NCBI RefSeq assembly: GCF_003100395.1
Contig: NZ_CP029210.1
Span: forward strand, 3,162,001-3,226,000
Direction: 5' to 3'
DNA length: 64,000 bases
Source: Aquabacterium olei
GTDB lineage: Bacteria > Pseudomonadota > Gammaproteobacteria > Burkholderiales > Burkholderiaceae_C
Below are positions 1 to 9,753 of the stretch, piece by piece. Position 1 is the first letter of the stretch, and each line of letters opens with the position of its first letter. The notes beneath the pieces are model-generated. The model searched no databases. It was given only the letters and a program-made list of their open reading frames with translations, and was not told the origin of the DNA. Position numbers and translations under genes: made by a program.

Positions 1-783
1 GATTTCATGCACGCCGAGCGGCCCGACTACCTCTTCATCGCAGCCGCCAAGGTGGGCGGCATCCATGCCAACAATGTCTACCGCGCCGAGTTCCTCTATC
101 AGAACCTGGTGATCGAGACCAACCTGATCCACGCTGCCCACACGGCCGGCGTGCAAAGCCTGATGTTCCTGGGCTCGAGCTGCATCTACCCCAAGCTGGC
201 CCCCCAACCGCTGAAGGAAGACTGCCTGCTGACCGGCCCGCTGGAGCCCACCAACGAGCCCTATGCCATCGCCAAGATCGCCGGCATCAAGCTTTGCGAG
301 GCCTACAACGACCAGTACGGCCGCCAGTACATCAGCGTGATGCCCACCAACCTGTACGGCCCGAACGACAACTACGACCTCAACAACAGCCACGTGCTGC
401 CCGCGCTGATCCGCAAGGCCCACGAAGCCAAGCAGCGCGGCGACGCCAGCCTGGTGGTGTGGGGCACCGGCACACCGATGCGCGAGTTCCTGTACGCCGA
501 CGACCTGGCCGACGCCTGCGTCCACTTGATGGAGCAGGGTTACAGCGGCCCGCTCGTCAACATCGGCACTGGCACCGACGTCACCATCCGTGAGCTGGCC
601 GAAACGGTGGTCAAGGTGGTCGGCTTCGAGGGCGACCTCACCTTTGACAGCACCAAGCCGGACGGCACCCCGCGCAAGCTGATGGACGTGTCGCGCCTGC
701 ACAGCCTGGGCTGGAAAGCGCGCACCTCGCTGGAAGACGGCATTGCGCTGGCTTACCAAGATTTCCTGAGCCGCCAGGCCTGA
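1..783 (+). CDS. fcl: GDP-L-fucose synthase, 5'-truncated by window edge
   Basis: NADPH-dependent epimerase-reductase that converts GDP-4-keto-6-deoxymannose to GDP-L-fucose in the cytoplasm. The reading frame is open from base 1, so the gene starts upstream of the window; about 60 N-terminal residues, including the Rossmann glycine motif, are missing. What remains is diagnostic: the family segment AAKVGGI near the start, the SSCIYPK stretch, and the SDR Tyr-x3-Lys pair (Tyr codon at 262, Lys at 274) in PYAIAK. The C-terminal part, with a [10 protein letters not shown] segment and a terminal substrate domain, is complete. Its partner dehydratase gmd lies 2.4 kb downstream, beyond epsF and epsG, so the pathway pair is split by the chain-length genes. 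The stop is 32 bases before epsF. Confidence 0.93.
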   Translation, partial: DFMHAERPDYLFIAAAKVGGIHANNVYRAEFLYQNLVIETNLIHAAHTAGVQSLMFLGSSCIYPKLAPQPLKEDCLLTGPLEPTNEPYAIAKIAGIKLCEAYNDQYGRQYISVMPTNLYGPNDNYDLNNSHVLPALIRKAHEAKQRGDASLVVWGTGTPMREFLYADDLADACVHLMEQGYSGPLVNIGTGTDVTIRELAETVVKVVGFEGDLTFDSTKPDGTPRKLMDVSRLHSLGWKARTSLEDGIALAYQDFLSRQA

Positions 784-814
784 CAGCCACCGCCCGCCTT
801 TACGGAGCAATCTG

Positions 815-2239
815 ATGACTTTTGAACAACTGATCGCCATCCTGCGCGCGCGCTGGCTGATCGCACTGAGCACGTTCGTGCTGATTCTTGGCTCTGTGAC
901 CACGGCGACGCTGCTCACCCCGAAAACTTACACGGCCTCGGGGTCAGTGGTGGTCGACATTAAGTCGCCCGACCCTATCGCAGGCATGGTACTGGCCGGA
1001 GTTGCGCAACCCAGCTTCTTGATGACTCAGATCGACATTCTGACCAGTAGCCGAGTCGCTCAACAAGTGGTACGAAACCTCCGCCTCGCTGAATCGAAGG
1101 TCATGCAGGAGAACTGGCGAGAGTCGACAGGCGGCATCGGCGACTTCCAGGCTTGGGTGGCACAGCTGCTTCGATCCAGCCTCGAAGCGCGGCCATCGCG
1201 CGGCTCGAACGTCATTTACGTGAGCTACAAATCACCCGACCCACAATTTGCCGCCGCCATCGTCAACGGGTTCATACGGGCGTACCTGGAGACGACCGTT
1301 GAACTGCGCACCGATCCAGCCAAGCTATTCAACTCGCAATTTGACACCAGTGCCAAAGAACTCAAGGCAAACCTTCTTGAGGCACAAACTCGGCTGTCCA
1401 CTTTCCAGCAACAACAGGGCCTTGTGATAAACGACGAGCGCTTTGACGTCGAAACAGCTCGCCTCAACGAGCTTTCAGCACAGCTTGTTTCGCTGCAAGC
1501 GGTCGCCGCCGACTCTGGCAGCCGCCAAGCCGCTGCCATGACACGGACAGATCAGTCTCCCGATATCATCGCCAACCCCTTGATCGCCGGCCTAAAAGGC
1601 GACGTGGTTCGGCAAGAAGCCCAGCTTCAGCAGTTCCGAGCCAAGTACGGAGAAAATCACCCGCAGGTTATTGAACTGCGCTCCAACGTCAATGATCTTC
1701 GCAGCAAGCTCGAATCCGAAGTTCGCCGCGTTGCTGGCAGTCTCAGCGTCAGTAACACCGTCAATGCATCACGCGTGGCTCAACTGCGCGCCTCGCTGGA
1801 AGAGCAACGTGCCAAAGTCCTGAAGCTCAAGAATATTCGCGATCAGGCTGCAGTCCTCCAGCGCGAGGTCGACAGCGCACAACGGGCACTCGACGGGGTT
1901 GTCTCCCGTCTTCAGAATTCAAGCCTGGAGAGCATGGCGCAACAATCGAACGTTGTAGCGCTTGAGGTAGCCAAAGCACCATCGGTGCCGTCGTCGCCTA
2001 GGCTCTTCACCAACGTCATGCTCGGCGGCGTCGGCGCCCTCGTCGCTGCGCTTGCGCTAGTGCTCGGCTTGGAACTCCATGATCGCCGCTTGCGCACACT
2101 CAGTGAAATCGAGCCCGTTTTGGGCCTGCAACTCCTGGGCAGTATCCCCTCCTTTAAGAAGCATGAAGAGAGCAGGGACCTGCCGAAGCGCCTGGGCTTG
2201 CGGCGTGGCGACATGAAAGCTCTGCCGAACAACGCCTAA
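815..2239 (+). CDS. epsF: Chain-length determinant protein EpsF (Wzz/GNVR family), copy A
   Basis: Inner-membrane polysaccharide co-polymerase that sets EPS chain length with its cytoplasmic kinase partner EpsG. The 474-residue protein has the family layout: a first membrane helix at about residues 15-35, a Wzz domain, a long periplasmic coiled coil at about 190-370 rich in Gln, Glu and Arg, a proline-containing segment (SVPSSP) near residue 390, and a second membrane helix at about 398-420 followed by a short cytoplasmic tail. The start has a GGAG-type ribosome site (acggagcaatctg). It is followed at once by epsG, the usual pair in exosortase-linked EPS loci. A diverged second copy lies at 37812-39227; the two share layout and motifs but are clearly not a recent duplication. 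Confidence 0.93.
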   Translation: MTFEQLIAILRARWLIALSTFVLILGSVTTATLLTPKTYTASGSVVVDIKSPDPIAGMVLAGVAQPSFLMTQIDILTSSRVAQQVVRNLRLAESKVMQENWRESTGGIGDFQAWVAQLLRSSLEARPSRGSNVIYVSYKSPDPQFAAAIVNGFIRAYLETTVELRTDPAKLFNSQFDTSAKELKANLLEAQTRLSTFQQQQGLVINDERFDVETARLNELSAQLVSLQAVAADSGSRQAAAMTRTDQSPDIIANPLIAGLKGDVVRQEAQLQQFRAKYGENHPQVIELRSNVNDLRSKLESEVRRVAGSLSVSNTVNASRVAQLRASLEEQRAKVLKLKNIRDQAAVLQREVDSAQRALDGVVSRLQNSSLESMAQQSNVVALEVAKAPSVPSSPRLFTNVMLGGVGALVAALALVLGLELHDRRLRTLSEIEPVLGLQLLGSIPSFKKHEESRDLPKRLGLRRGDMKALPNNA

Positions 2240-2246
2240 GCATCAC

Positions 2247-3119
2247 ATGACCACGAATCCCACCCACTCCATGGACGCCAACGTGCAAGACCCGTCGCTT
2301 GGTGAGATCCTCCGGCGCACCAAGGGCCTCACCGGCGAGCAGGTCGATCAGGCGCTCGAATACCAGCGCGCACACGGTATTCGCTTCGGTGAAGCGGTCG
2401 TCGCCCTCGGCATGGCGCGGCCGGAAGACATCATCTGGGCGCTGTCCCAGCAGTTTCACTATCCCTACGCCCCGGTCTCCGAGCGCAGCTTGAACGACGA
2501 GTTGGTGGTCGCGAACAGCCCGTTCTCAGAGAACATCGAGGCCTTCCGTGACCTCCGCACCCAGCTGCTCATGGGCGTCATGGCCGAAGGTGACAATCGC
2601 CGCCCGCTCGCCATCGTGAGCGCCAACTCCGGTGACGGCAAGAGCTTCATCGCGGCCAACCTCGCGGTGGCCTTCAGCCAGCTGCCGGGCCGCACATTGC
2701 TGATAGATGCAGATCTGCGCAGTCCGCGGCTGCACGAAGTGTTCGGCGTTGAGGCCAGCCCCGGCCTGAGCGGCATCCTGGCCGGCCGCACCGAGCCCAA
2801 CGTCATCAAGCCCGTGGGACACCTTCCCAACCTGTATCTGCTGCCGGCCGGCGTTCAAGCCCCCAACCCTGCCGAGCTATTGCACCGCGCAGCGTTCAGC
2901 CTGTTGCTGCGCGAGCTGCTCGCCAAGTTTGATCACGTGCTGGTCGACACCCCTGCAGCCACCCATGGCCCGGACGCCCGCATCATCGCCGCCCACTGTG
3001 GCGCCGCCATGGTCATCGGTCGGAAGGGCGAGAGCCGCGTCAAGCCAATGCAAGAGCTGGTCGCCCACCTCAATAAAAGCAAGATTCATATCGCCGGGGC
3101 ACTGGTCAACGAGTACTGA
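2247..3119 (+). CDS. epsG: EPS tyrosine kinase EpsG, copy A
   Basis: BY-kinase/ParA-like ATPase that pairs with EpsF to control polymerisation. The P-loop is SGDGKS (Lys132), the Walker A' motif is IDADLR (Asp154, Asp156), and Walker B is LVDTPA (Asp234). Residues about 12-75 form an extra N-terminal domain resembling the GspE/MshE N-terminal fold: LGEIL...[13 protein letters not shown] followed by [10 protein letters not shown]...[10 protein letters not shown]. The C-terminus ends with a single Tyr (NEY) and lacks the tyrosine cluster of classical BY-kinases such as Wzc or CapB. The gene starts 7 bases after the epsF stop codon, indicating co-transcription. A second copy at 39243-40112 has the same architecture. 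Confidence 0.92.
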   Translation: MTTNPTHSMDANVQDPSLGEILRRTKGLTGEQVDQALEYQRAHGIRFGEAVVALGMARPEDIIWALSQQFHYPYAPVSERSLNDELVVANSPFSENIEAFRDLRTQLLMGVMAEGDNRRPLAIVSANSGDGKSFIAANLAVAFSQLPGRTLLIDADLRSPRLHEVFGVEASPGLSGILAGRTEPNVIKPVGHLPNLYLLPAGVQAPNPAELLHRAAFSLLLRELLAKFDHVLVDTPAATHGPDARIIAAHCGAAMVIGRKGESRVKPMQELVAHLNKSKIHIAGALVNEY

Positions 3120-3166
3120 CCGCTGATCTCCACTCCAGGCGCATATTCAAGCAGGACACCCCTCTC

Positions 3167-4297
3167 ATGACAAAGAAAGTTGCACTCATCACCGGCGTCA
3201 CCGGCCAGGACGGTTCCTACCTGGCGGAGTTTCTGTTGAACAAGGGCTACGAGGTGCACGGCATCAAGCGCCGCTCGTCGCTGTTCAACACCGACCGCAT
3301 CGATCACCTGTATCAGGACCCGCACGTCAACAACCGCAACTTCGTGCTGCACTACGGTGACCTGACGGACTCGACCTCGCTGGTGCGCATCGTGCAGCAG
3401 GTCCAACCCGACGAGATCTACAACCTGGCGGCCCAGTCGCACGTGGCCGTCTCGTTCGAAGAGCCGGAGTACACCGCCAACGCCGACGGCATCGGCGCAC
3501 TGCGCCTGCTGGAAGCCATCCGCATCTGCGGCCTGGAAAAGAAGACCCGCTTCTATCAGGCCTCCACCTCCGAGCTGTATGGCCTGGTGCAGGAGATCCC
3601 GCAGAAGGAGACCACGCCCTTCTACCCGCGCAGCCCGTACGCAGTGGCCAAGCTGTACGCCTACTGGATCACGGTGAACTACCGCGAGGCCTACGGCATG
3701 TACGCCTGCAACGGCGTGCTGTTCAACCACGAAAGCCCGGTGCGCGGCGAGACCTTCGTGACACGCAAGATCACGCGGGCCATCAGCCGCATCGCGCTGG
3801 GCCTGCAGGACTGCCTGTACCTGGGCAACATGAGCGCCCTGCGCGACTGGGGCCACGCCAAGGACTACGTCGAGATGCAGTGGCTGATGCTGCAGCAGGA
3901 CCACGCAGAAGACTTCGTGATCGCCACGGGCGTGCAGTACAGCGTGCGGCAGTTCGTGGAGTTTGCGGCCAAGGAGCTGGGCATCACGCTGGCGTTCGAA
4001 GGCGAGGCCGAAAACGAAGTGGGCGTGGTCACAAAGGTCGAGCCGGTGAACGGACAGCTGCTGGCCAAGTGCAAGGTGGGCGACGTGATCGTGAAGGTCG
4101 ACCCGCGCTACTACCGCCCCACTGAGGTCGAGACGTTGCTGGGTGACCCGAGCAACGCCAAGGCCAAGCTGGGCTGGGAGCCCAAGATCACGCTGCAGGA
4201 TCTGGTCAAGGAGATGGTGCAGAGCGACTACACCTCGGCCAAGCGCGACAACCTGGTCAAACTCGCGGGGTTCCAAGCCTATGACTACCATGAGTAA
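3167..4297 (+). CDS. gmd: GDP-mannose 4,6-dehydratase
   Basis: SDR enzyme that converts GDP-D-mannose to GDP-4-keto-6-deoxy-D-mannose, the substrate of the fucose synthase at the start of the window. At 376 residues it matches the family. The NADP-binding motif [13 protein letters not shown] is at residues 10-22, the family stretch IKRRSS follows, and the catalytic Tyr158-x3-Lys162 pair lies in SPYAVAK. Its codon use is strongly GC-rich, unlike the A/T-richer glycosyltransferase genes further down locus A, so it may belong to the older core. Its last codons overlap the exosortase start (ATGAGTAA), indicating translational coupling. Confidence 0.95.
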   Translation: MTKKVALITGVTGQDGSYLAEFLLNKGYEVHGIKRRSSLFNTDRIDHLYQDPHVNNRNFVLHYGDLTDSTSLVRIVQQVQPDEIYNLAAQSHVAVSFEEPEYTANADGIGALRLLEAIRICGLEKKTRFYQASTSELYGLVQEIPQKETTPFYPRSPYAVAKLYAYWITVNYREAYGMYACNGVLFNHESPVRGETFVTRKITRAISRIALGLQDCLYLGNMSALRDWGHAKDYVEMQWLMLQQDHAEDFVIATGVQYSVRQFVEFAAKELGITLAFEGEAENEVGVVTKVEPVNGQLLAKCKVGDVIVKVDPRYYRPTEVETLLGDPSNAKAKLGWEPKITLQDLVKEMVQSDYTSAKRDNLVKLAGFQAYDYHE

Positions 4298-5207
4298 CGA
4301 GGCGCTCGGGCTGGCGGCACACGCGCCAGCCAAGCCATGGCTCCCCATCTCGGGCGACATCCTCGCGTATGCCATTGGCATGCTCGGGATGTTCAGCTTC
4401 ACGGTTTACGACCTGCTCTACAACGGTGACAACGCGCTGTGGTCGAAGGGCGAGTTCAGCCATGGACCGATCATGCTGACCGTGGCGATGTTCCTCCTGG
4501 TGACTCGCTGGCGCGAATATGACCAGCCCCTAGCACCCCATCGACGAGACATCTGGCTCTCGTGGGCCATACTGGCCTTCGGCGTGCTGATTCACTCGGT
4601 ATCACGGGCACTCACCATCGTGCATCTCGAGGTGGCATCGTTCATCCCCGTGATCATCTCCATGGTCCTGAGGGTGGGCGGCACTCCTCTGCTCAACAAG
4701 TTGAAGTTCCCCGTGTTCTTCTTCGTGTTCATGGTGCCGTTGCCAGGGTTCATCACGGACCCAATTAGCCAGTTCATCAAGATGCGAGTGACAGAAGTGG
4801 TTACCGAACTGCTGTGGCAGGCAGGCTACCCCATCACTCACACCGGCGTCGTCATCGCAATCGGCCCGTACCAGCTCCTAGTGGCTGACGCCTGCGCAGG
4901 TATGCGGACGCTTTTTATGCTGGAAGCAATGGGGATCTTCTACATCAACGTGGTAAAGCACTCGTCCTTGCTGCGGAACGTTGCACTCGCCACGCTAATC
5001 GTGCCGATCTCCTTCACGGCAAATGTCACCCGCGTCATTTTCCTGGCGCTGCTCACCTACCACTTCGGCGACGAAGTCGGGCAAGGGTTCCTGCATGGAT
5101 TTGCCGGCATAGTACTCTTCGTCGCCGGCTTACTGTTCACCATCATGATTGACGCCCTGCTTAGGAGCATCGCGGCGATCATCGACAAGCGGAGGCACGC
5201 AGCATGA
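4290..5207 (+). CDS. xrtB: Exosortase B, copy A
   Basis: Multi-pass inner-membrane transpeptidase-like protease of the exosortase B (EpsH) type, which in the family model recognises PEP-CTERM tails. It shows about eight hydrophobic helices. The expected Cys-Arg-His residues are present: Cys202 in ADACAGM, Arg248 in NVTRV and His269 in FLHGFAG. I chose the ATG at 4290 because it overlaps the gmd stop and gives 305 residues, the usual size; an ATG at 4281 would add three residues, and the open frame to 4143 lies inside gmd. Its stop overlaps the start of epsI (ATGA). A second exosortase B is at 51368-52258. No PEP-CTERM substrate gene was found in this window. Confidence 0.93.
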   Translation: MSNEALGLAAHAPAKPWLPISGDILAYAIGMLGMFSFTVYDLLYNGDNALWSKGEFSHGPIMLTVAMFLLVTRWREYDQPLAPHRRDIWLSWAILAFGVLIHSVSRALTIVHLEVASFIPVIISMVLRVGGTPLLNKLKFPVFFFVFMVPLPGFITDPISQFIKMRVTEVVTELLWQAGYPITHTGVVIAIGPYQLLVADACAGMRTLFMLEAMGIFYINVVKHSSLLRNVALATLIVPISFTANVTRVIFLALLTYHFGDEVGQGFLHGFAGIVLFVAGLLFTIMIDALLRSIAAIIDKRRHAA

Positions 5208-5920
5208 GTACCGCCACCCTCATCAAGGCCCCCAAAGCACCGGTGATTCACCTGTTGATCGCGATAGCACTCATGTGGGGGAGTGTGGTTACGGCCGAGT
5301 GGATGAAGCCGCGCAAATATTGGGCCGACGTCGTCGGCGAGCCTCACTACGAAACTTTGGTTCCGACGCGATTTGGAGAATGGGAGCGTCTGCCCGATGC
5401 GGGTGGTCGGGTGGTCAGCCCCGCCCAAGAGGAATACCTGCTCAGCCTCTACAGCGAGATATACGCACACTCTTTCGTCCACAAGCCCACTGGGCGGGTC
5501 TTAATGCTGTCAATCGCCTACGGCAGAGACCAGACCAATGACAGTCAGATCCATACGCCCGACGCGTGCTACCCATCTCAAGGGTTCCGCATCAACAAGC
5601 GCGAACAGGTCGACCTCCAAACGGCGTATGGCATCATCAAATCGGTCCGGCTGACAACATCTATGGGAGCACAGCGCACCGAGCCTCTAACCTATTTCAT
5701 CCGAGTTGGAGATGAAATTGCGCGAGGCTCTAAGGAAAGAAACATTCAACGCCTCGCCATGGCGCTGCGCGGATACCGTGTTGATGGCACCCTCTTCCGC
5801 GTCTCTGAGATCACACGAAGCGAGTTAGCATTCGCTCTTCAAGAAAAATTCATCAATGATTTACTGTCAACGCTGACCGCGACACAAAGACGCTCCTTGA
5901 TTGGGGACAATAGGTCATGA
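5204..5920 (+). CDS. epsI: Exosortase-associated EpsI family protein, copy A
   Basis: Companion of exosortase B in EPS loci, anchored by one N-terminal helix (about residues 12-30) with the rest predicted periplasmic. Its precise biochemical role is not established. The 238-residue protein carries the family segment ACYPSQGF (about residues 122-129), which matches LCYPAQGF in copy B, and a conserved YFIRVGDE stretch. Start and stop both overlap neighbours (ATGA with xrtB, ATGA with the following glycosyltransferase), so it sits in a tightly coupled operon. Base composition becomes clearly more A/T-rich from the 3' half of this gene onward. Confidence 0.88.
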   Translation: MSTATLIKAPKAPVIHLLIAIALMWGSVVTAEWMKPRKYWADVVGEPHYETLVPTRFGEWERLPDAGGRVVSPAQEEYLLSLYSEIYAHSFVHKPTGRVLMLSIAYGRDQTNDSQIHTPDACYPSQGFRINKREQVDLQTAYGIIKSVRLTTSMGAQRTEPLTYFIRVGDEIARGSKERNIQRLAMALRGYRVDGTLFRVSEITRSELAFALQEKFINDLLSTLTATQRRSLIGDNRS

Positions 5921-7071
5921 AGGTGGCATTGTCTACTCCAGGAAAGTTTCACACTTTCGATCTCGCACGAGAACTGCACGCTCGCGATGCTCTGGAGTGC
6001 GTCTTCACCGGCTACCCTCGCTTCAAGCTCAAAGATGCAGGGCTCCCTCCAGAAAAAATCCGCCCGTTTCCGTGGCTGATTACGCCCTATCTCGCTATGC
6101 TGCAAAAGCAGCGACTACCAAGGCAGATCGCCAGAAACTGGGCCAACCTGAACAACACGACTCTGGACTGGTACACGTCGCGAAACCTTCCAACATGCGA
6201 GGTATTCGTCGGGATGTCTTCGGCGGCACTGCACACCGGGATCACGGCTCAGCAGATTGGCGCAAAATATGTATGCGATCGAGGATCGACGCACATTCGG
6301 CATCAAGATATCGTATTGGCCGAGGAGCACGCGATATGGGGTCAATCGTATTCTCCGATCGACCCACGCACCGTTGCAAGAGAAGAAGCTGAATATCACC
6401 GCGCGGACTGCATAACTGTCCCGTCTGATTTCACTCGTCAGACCTTTCTTGATCAGGGCATCGCTGCCGAAAAAATCAAGGTCTTACCTTACGGCGTAAA
6501 CCTTCAACACTTTCAACAGGTCGGTCATCCTGACGACAAATTCTTCGACGTGCTATTTGCCGGGGGCGCAAGTCTCAGGAAGGGTGTCCCATACCTCCTT
6601 CAAGCCTTTGGCAAGCTGCAGCACCCCCATAAACGGCTTTGGTTCGCAGGAAGCATGCCGCCAGCATTTGTTAATGCGATGAGAGCGGTAAATCTATGGT
6701 CGAACGACTTTCATGTGCTTGGACACCTCAATCGAGAGCAACTACGCGAACGCATGAGCAAAAGCCACGTACTCGTTTTGCCGAGCCTCGAAGAAGGGCT
6801 TGCATTGGTGCAGGCTCAAGCCATGGCCTGTGGCTGCCCGATCATCGCCACAGAAAACACTGGCGCGCCCAATCTATTCAAAGACGGCGATGCAGGATTC
6901 ATACTGCCCGTACGACGTGCAGATCTGATTGCAGACGCACTGCAAAGATTTGCCGACCAACCCGGTGAGCGAGAGCGAATGAGCGGAAACGCGCTTCGAA
7001 CAGTGTCACAAATCGGTGGATGGTCAGCTTATGGCGATGCCGCAATTGAGATATACAGGCGTTTGCTATGA
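5917..7071 (+). CDS. Glycosyltransferase family 4
   Basis: Predicted cytoplasmic GT-B glycosyltransferase adding a sugar to the lipid-linked repeat unit. The C-terminal half (about residues 200-370) has the GT4 signature: VLFAGGASLRKG, then LPSLEEGLALVQAQAMACGCP. In the usual E-x7-E catalytic motif the first Glu (293) is present but the second position is Gln301, a conservative departure that could change nucleotide or metal handling. The start overlaps the epsI stop and the stop overlaps the next gene (ATGA at both ends). The gene is A/T-richer than the EPS core, which suggests it came with a transferred strain-specific glycosyltransferase block. Donor and acceptor sugars cannot be predicted. 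Confidence 0.85.
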   Translation: MKVALSTPGKFHTFDLARELHARDALECVFTGYPRFKLKDAGLPPEKIRPFPWLITPYLAMLQKQRLPRQIARNWANLNNTTLDWYTSRNLPTCEVFVGMSSAALHTGITAQQIGAKYVCDRGSTHIRHQDIVLAEEHAIWGQSYSPIDPRTVAREEAEYHRADCITVPSDFTRQTFLDQGIAAEKIKVLPYGVNLQHFQQVGHPDDKFFDVLFAGGASLRKGVPYLLQAFGKLQHPHKRLWFAGSMPPAFVNAMRAVNLWSNDFHVLGHLNREQLRERMSKSHVLVLPSLEEGLALVQAQAMACGCPIIATENTGAPNLFKDGDAGFILPVRRADLIADALQRFADQPGERERMSGNALRTVSQIGGWSAYGDAAIEIYRRLL

Positions 7072-8108
7072 ACGATAAATTGGACCGCCACCTGCATATT
7101 CTTTATATCGGCCCAAAATCCGGAACGTGTTTGGACCGAGCCAACGCCCTTCGAAGGTTGGGGCATACACTTACACACTTGGACCTAAGAGCGCTGCTAC
7201 CGCGTACGATATGGATCGACCGGATCATGTGGCGCTTAGGTGGGCACTGGCTTTCTGAGCTGGTCATATCGAGGCTGCGGGAAATTTTGACCGGCAAGCG
7301 GTTTGAACTTGCATATGTGGACAATGGCGAGTACGTATCAGCCCGCGTAGTAAAACTGCTTAAAAAACATGCCGCGCTCGTCATTAACTACAACATTGAC
7401 GACCCAACAGGACCGAGGGACGGCCACAGATTCGCTGCTTACCGCCAGGCAGTACCAGACTATGACCTTCTCGCGGTTGTACGTGAAGAGAACGTACGCG
7501 AACTGCACGCGTTGGGGGCAAAGAAGGTGATCCGCGTTTGGCGTTCAGCGGATGAAGTAACTCACGCACCGAGGCCATTGACAGCGCAAGACCACGCTCA
7601 ATGGGACTGCGACGTCTTATTTCTCGGAACCTGGATGCCGGAACGCGGCCCTTTCTTACTTGACCTCATTCAACGTGGGGTTCCACTCACCATACAAGGT
7701 GGCGGCTGGCAAAAAGCGCCAGAGTGGGTCACCTTGAGGAAATATTGGCGAGGCGGCCCCATTTCTGGCGACGACTACGCGAAAGCGATCCAGTGCGCGA
7801 AAATTAATCTGGGTTTACTGTCCAAAGGAAACCGTGACCTCCACACTACGCGCTCCCTCGAGATACCTGCTCTTGGGGGGGTGCTGTGTGCGGAACGGAC
7901 AGCGGAACACCTACTTATGTACGAGGAAGGCGTGGAGGCCATATTTTGGTCAGACGCCGCTGAATGCGCGGCGTCATGCGCCGAACTACTCGCGGACGAA
8001 CCGCAAAGGCGGTCGGTGGCAGAGCGCGGATTTGCTCGGTATCGCGCGAATAAACATGGAAACGAAGATGTGCTTAGCCATTTTATTGCTCGTGCGACGG
8101 AGCAGTGA
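7068..8108 (+). CDS. CgeB-family glycosyltransferase
   Basis: The 346-residue protein resembles CgeB/DUF3880-type GT-B enzymes. An N-terminal Rossmann-like half ends around residue 180, then a C-terminal half carries the conserved pattern NLGLLSKGNRDLHTTRSLEIPALGG (about residues 245-270) followed by CAERTAEHLLMYEEGVEAIFW, as in spore-maturation CgeB-like glycosyltransferases. The substrate is unknown; the context (between a GT4 and a Wzy-like polymerase, both ends overlapping or abutting neighbours) indicates repeat-unit assembly. Composition is A/T-rich relative to epsF and gmd. The ATG at 7068 overlaps the previous stop. Confidence 0.72.
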   Translation: MNDKLDRHLHILYIGPKSGTCLDRANALRRLGHTLTHLDLRALLPRTIWIDRIMWRLGGHWLSELVISRLREILTGKRFELAYVDNGEYVSARVVKLLKKHAALVINYNIDDPTGPRDGHRFAAYRQAVPDYDLLAVVREENVRELHALGAKKVIRVWRSADEVTHAPRPLTAQDHAQWDCDVLFLGTWMPERGPFLLDLIQRGVPLTIQGGGWQKAPEWVTLRKYWRGGPISGDDYAKAIQCAKINLGLLSKGNRDLHTTRSLEIPALGGVLCAERTAEHLLMYEEGVEAIFWSDAAECAASCAELLADEPQRRSVAERGFARYRANKHGNEDVLSHFIARATEQ

Positions 8109-9740
8109 ATGAACTCACTCGACCCCAGGTCAGGCGACGCAATACCGTGGCTTAGCTATCGCTCACTCTTATTGGGCACATTACAGATCACCCTTATCAT
8201 TTTCACTTTGGTCCAGTGCGTTATCGCGCCGGATCCAGAAAATCTGATCTGCGTCGGCTTGGTGGCCATCACTTCATCCCTGGTATTCCAATATCTTTGG
8301 CATAGCGATTCAATGACATCGAGTCCGTTGTCATCGCTAGGCTTATTAGGCTTTACCTGTAGCAGCCAGTTTCTTGCACTTGCGAGCCAATCGGTAGACC
8401 TCGAGGCTTTTACCGAGAACTTACGAGCCCCCGGGTTGACGTTCAGCGTGCTTGCGGTAGCGCATTTAAGTGCCGTTTTCACCCACTTTGTCTACCGTAA
8501 CTTCACGCCATTGAGCGGGGCCTCGAACTTCATCGCCGAAAAAGTCTACGGACCGCTTCGCATTCACCGGATTCCCATGCCTATAACGCTTTGGGCATTG
8601 GGATCGATTGGCATGCTGGGTATGTTTGCGGGTGGCGGGGCATCGGGTGACGTCGGCGGAAAACTGATGGCAGGGCTTACTTTTTTAGTGTGGCTTCCCT
8701 TCATGCTACCGCTTTACCAAGACCTTACGGGGCAACGCTATTGCAACATGAAGACCCAGATTCCGCTCATCGCAGCTTGGGCAGCGCTCATCGTTCTATT
8801 AGCAGTGGCGCGAAATCATCGGGGTGTGATGTTTATCGGCCCCCTGCAGCTCACACTTGTCTTCTTGATCTACAAATGCCAGGGGAAGCAGTTGGTGAGG
8901 AAGCGCCTCATCAAACGGGGGATCCTTGCAATGGCATTTTTGATTGCTTGCCTTCCAGTTCTATCCGATTTGATGCTCGCAATGCAAATCACTCGCGAGC
9001 AACGAGACAAGGTCAGCGCGACAGAACTGGTAAAGGAAACGGCAGAGACGTTTTTCGACACTGCTAGGCTGGCATCCGCGAAGGAGAACATGCGACACTC
9101 GCTTAACCTCAACTTATACGATGAGGTTTACCTCAGCAACATGATGCTTGGCCGACTAACCGAAACGAAATTTCATGACAACATGCTCTTTTTTGGTCAA
9201 GGCTTTCGTGAAGAAGATAAAGTTGGCCTGATTGAAGCGCAGTGGCTGAAGGTAATAGCTCTACTACCGCAGAACGCCCTTGACGCGCTGCATATAGACC
9301 TCGACAAGCAGACGCTGAGTTATTCTACCGGCGATTACTACTTGAATCGAACTGTTGGGGCCCCGCTGGGGGCCTTTGTAACTGGCTCTATGTGGGCTGA
9401 CCTGTACGTCATATCTGGCCCGTGGATGCCTGTCGTCGTATTTTGGGTCTTGATTCCAATATTTATAACACAAGACTCACTAACGCGCCTGAGATGCGGC
9501 CAATTCATTTCTCCAATCGCGCTGGGAACTGCGTATACAATATTTCAGTATGGCATTGGTGGAGACTCCATCAGCAAAAAGATTGCGCAAATCACTCGAG
9601 ACAACCTTCAGAACGTCTTAGTTTACGCACTTGTGCTGGCGGTGGTTACGTTTATTCTGAAGTTATTTCATCGCGAAGCATTGTGGGCGCCGCCCCCCGA
9701 ACCAGGACTCGATAAACATTGTTCGCTGCGCACCAACTGA
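8109..9740 (+). CDS. Polytopic membrane protein, probable EPS polymerase (Wzy-like)
   Basis: The 543-residue protein has about 11-12 hydrophobic segments. A large soluble segment at about residues 295-400 precedes the last helices, the usual position of the big periplasmic loop in O-antigen/EPS polymerases; it contains a charged run (ITREQRDKVSATE) and a stretch like TRLASAKENMRHS. No family motif proves the call: Wzy proteins share topology more than sequence, and this is the only candidate polymerase in locus A. It begins on the base after the preceding stop codon and is followed 13 bases later by a GT2 gene. If the call is right it joins flipped repeat units in the periplasm. Confidence 0.65.
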   Translation: MNSLDPRSGDAIPWLSYRSLLLGTLQITLIIFTLVQCVIAPDPENLICVGLVAITSSLVFQYLWHSDSMTSSPLSSLGLLGFTCSSQFLALASQSVDLEAFTENLRAPGLTFSVLAVAHLSAVFTHFVYRNFTPLSGASNFIAEKVYGPLRIHRIPMPITLWALGSIGMLGMFAGGGASGDVGGKLMAGLTFLVWLPFMLPLYQDLTGQRYCNMKTQIPLIAAWAALIVLLAVARNHRGVMFIGPLQLTLVFLIYKCQGKQLVRKRLIKRGILAMAFLIACLPVLSDLMLAMQITREQRDKVSATELVKETAETFFDTARLASAKENMRHSLNLNLYDEVYLSNMMLGRLTETKFHDNMLFFGQGFREEDKVGLIEAQWLKVIALLPQNALDALHIDLDKQTLSYSTGDYYLNRTVGAPLGAFVTGSMWADLYVISGPWMPVVVFWVLIPIFITQDSLTRLRCGQFISPIALGTAYTIFQYGIGGDSISKKIAQITRDNLQNVLVYALVLAVVTFILKLFHREALWAPPPEPGLDKHCSLRTN

Positions 9741-9753
9741 TAGAACTCCGCTC

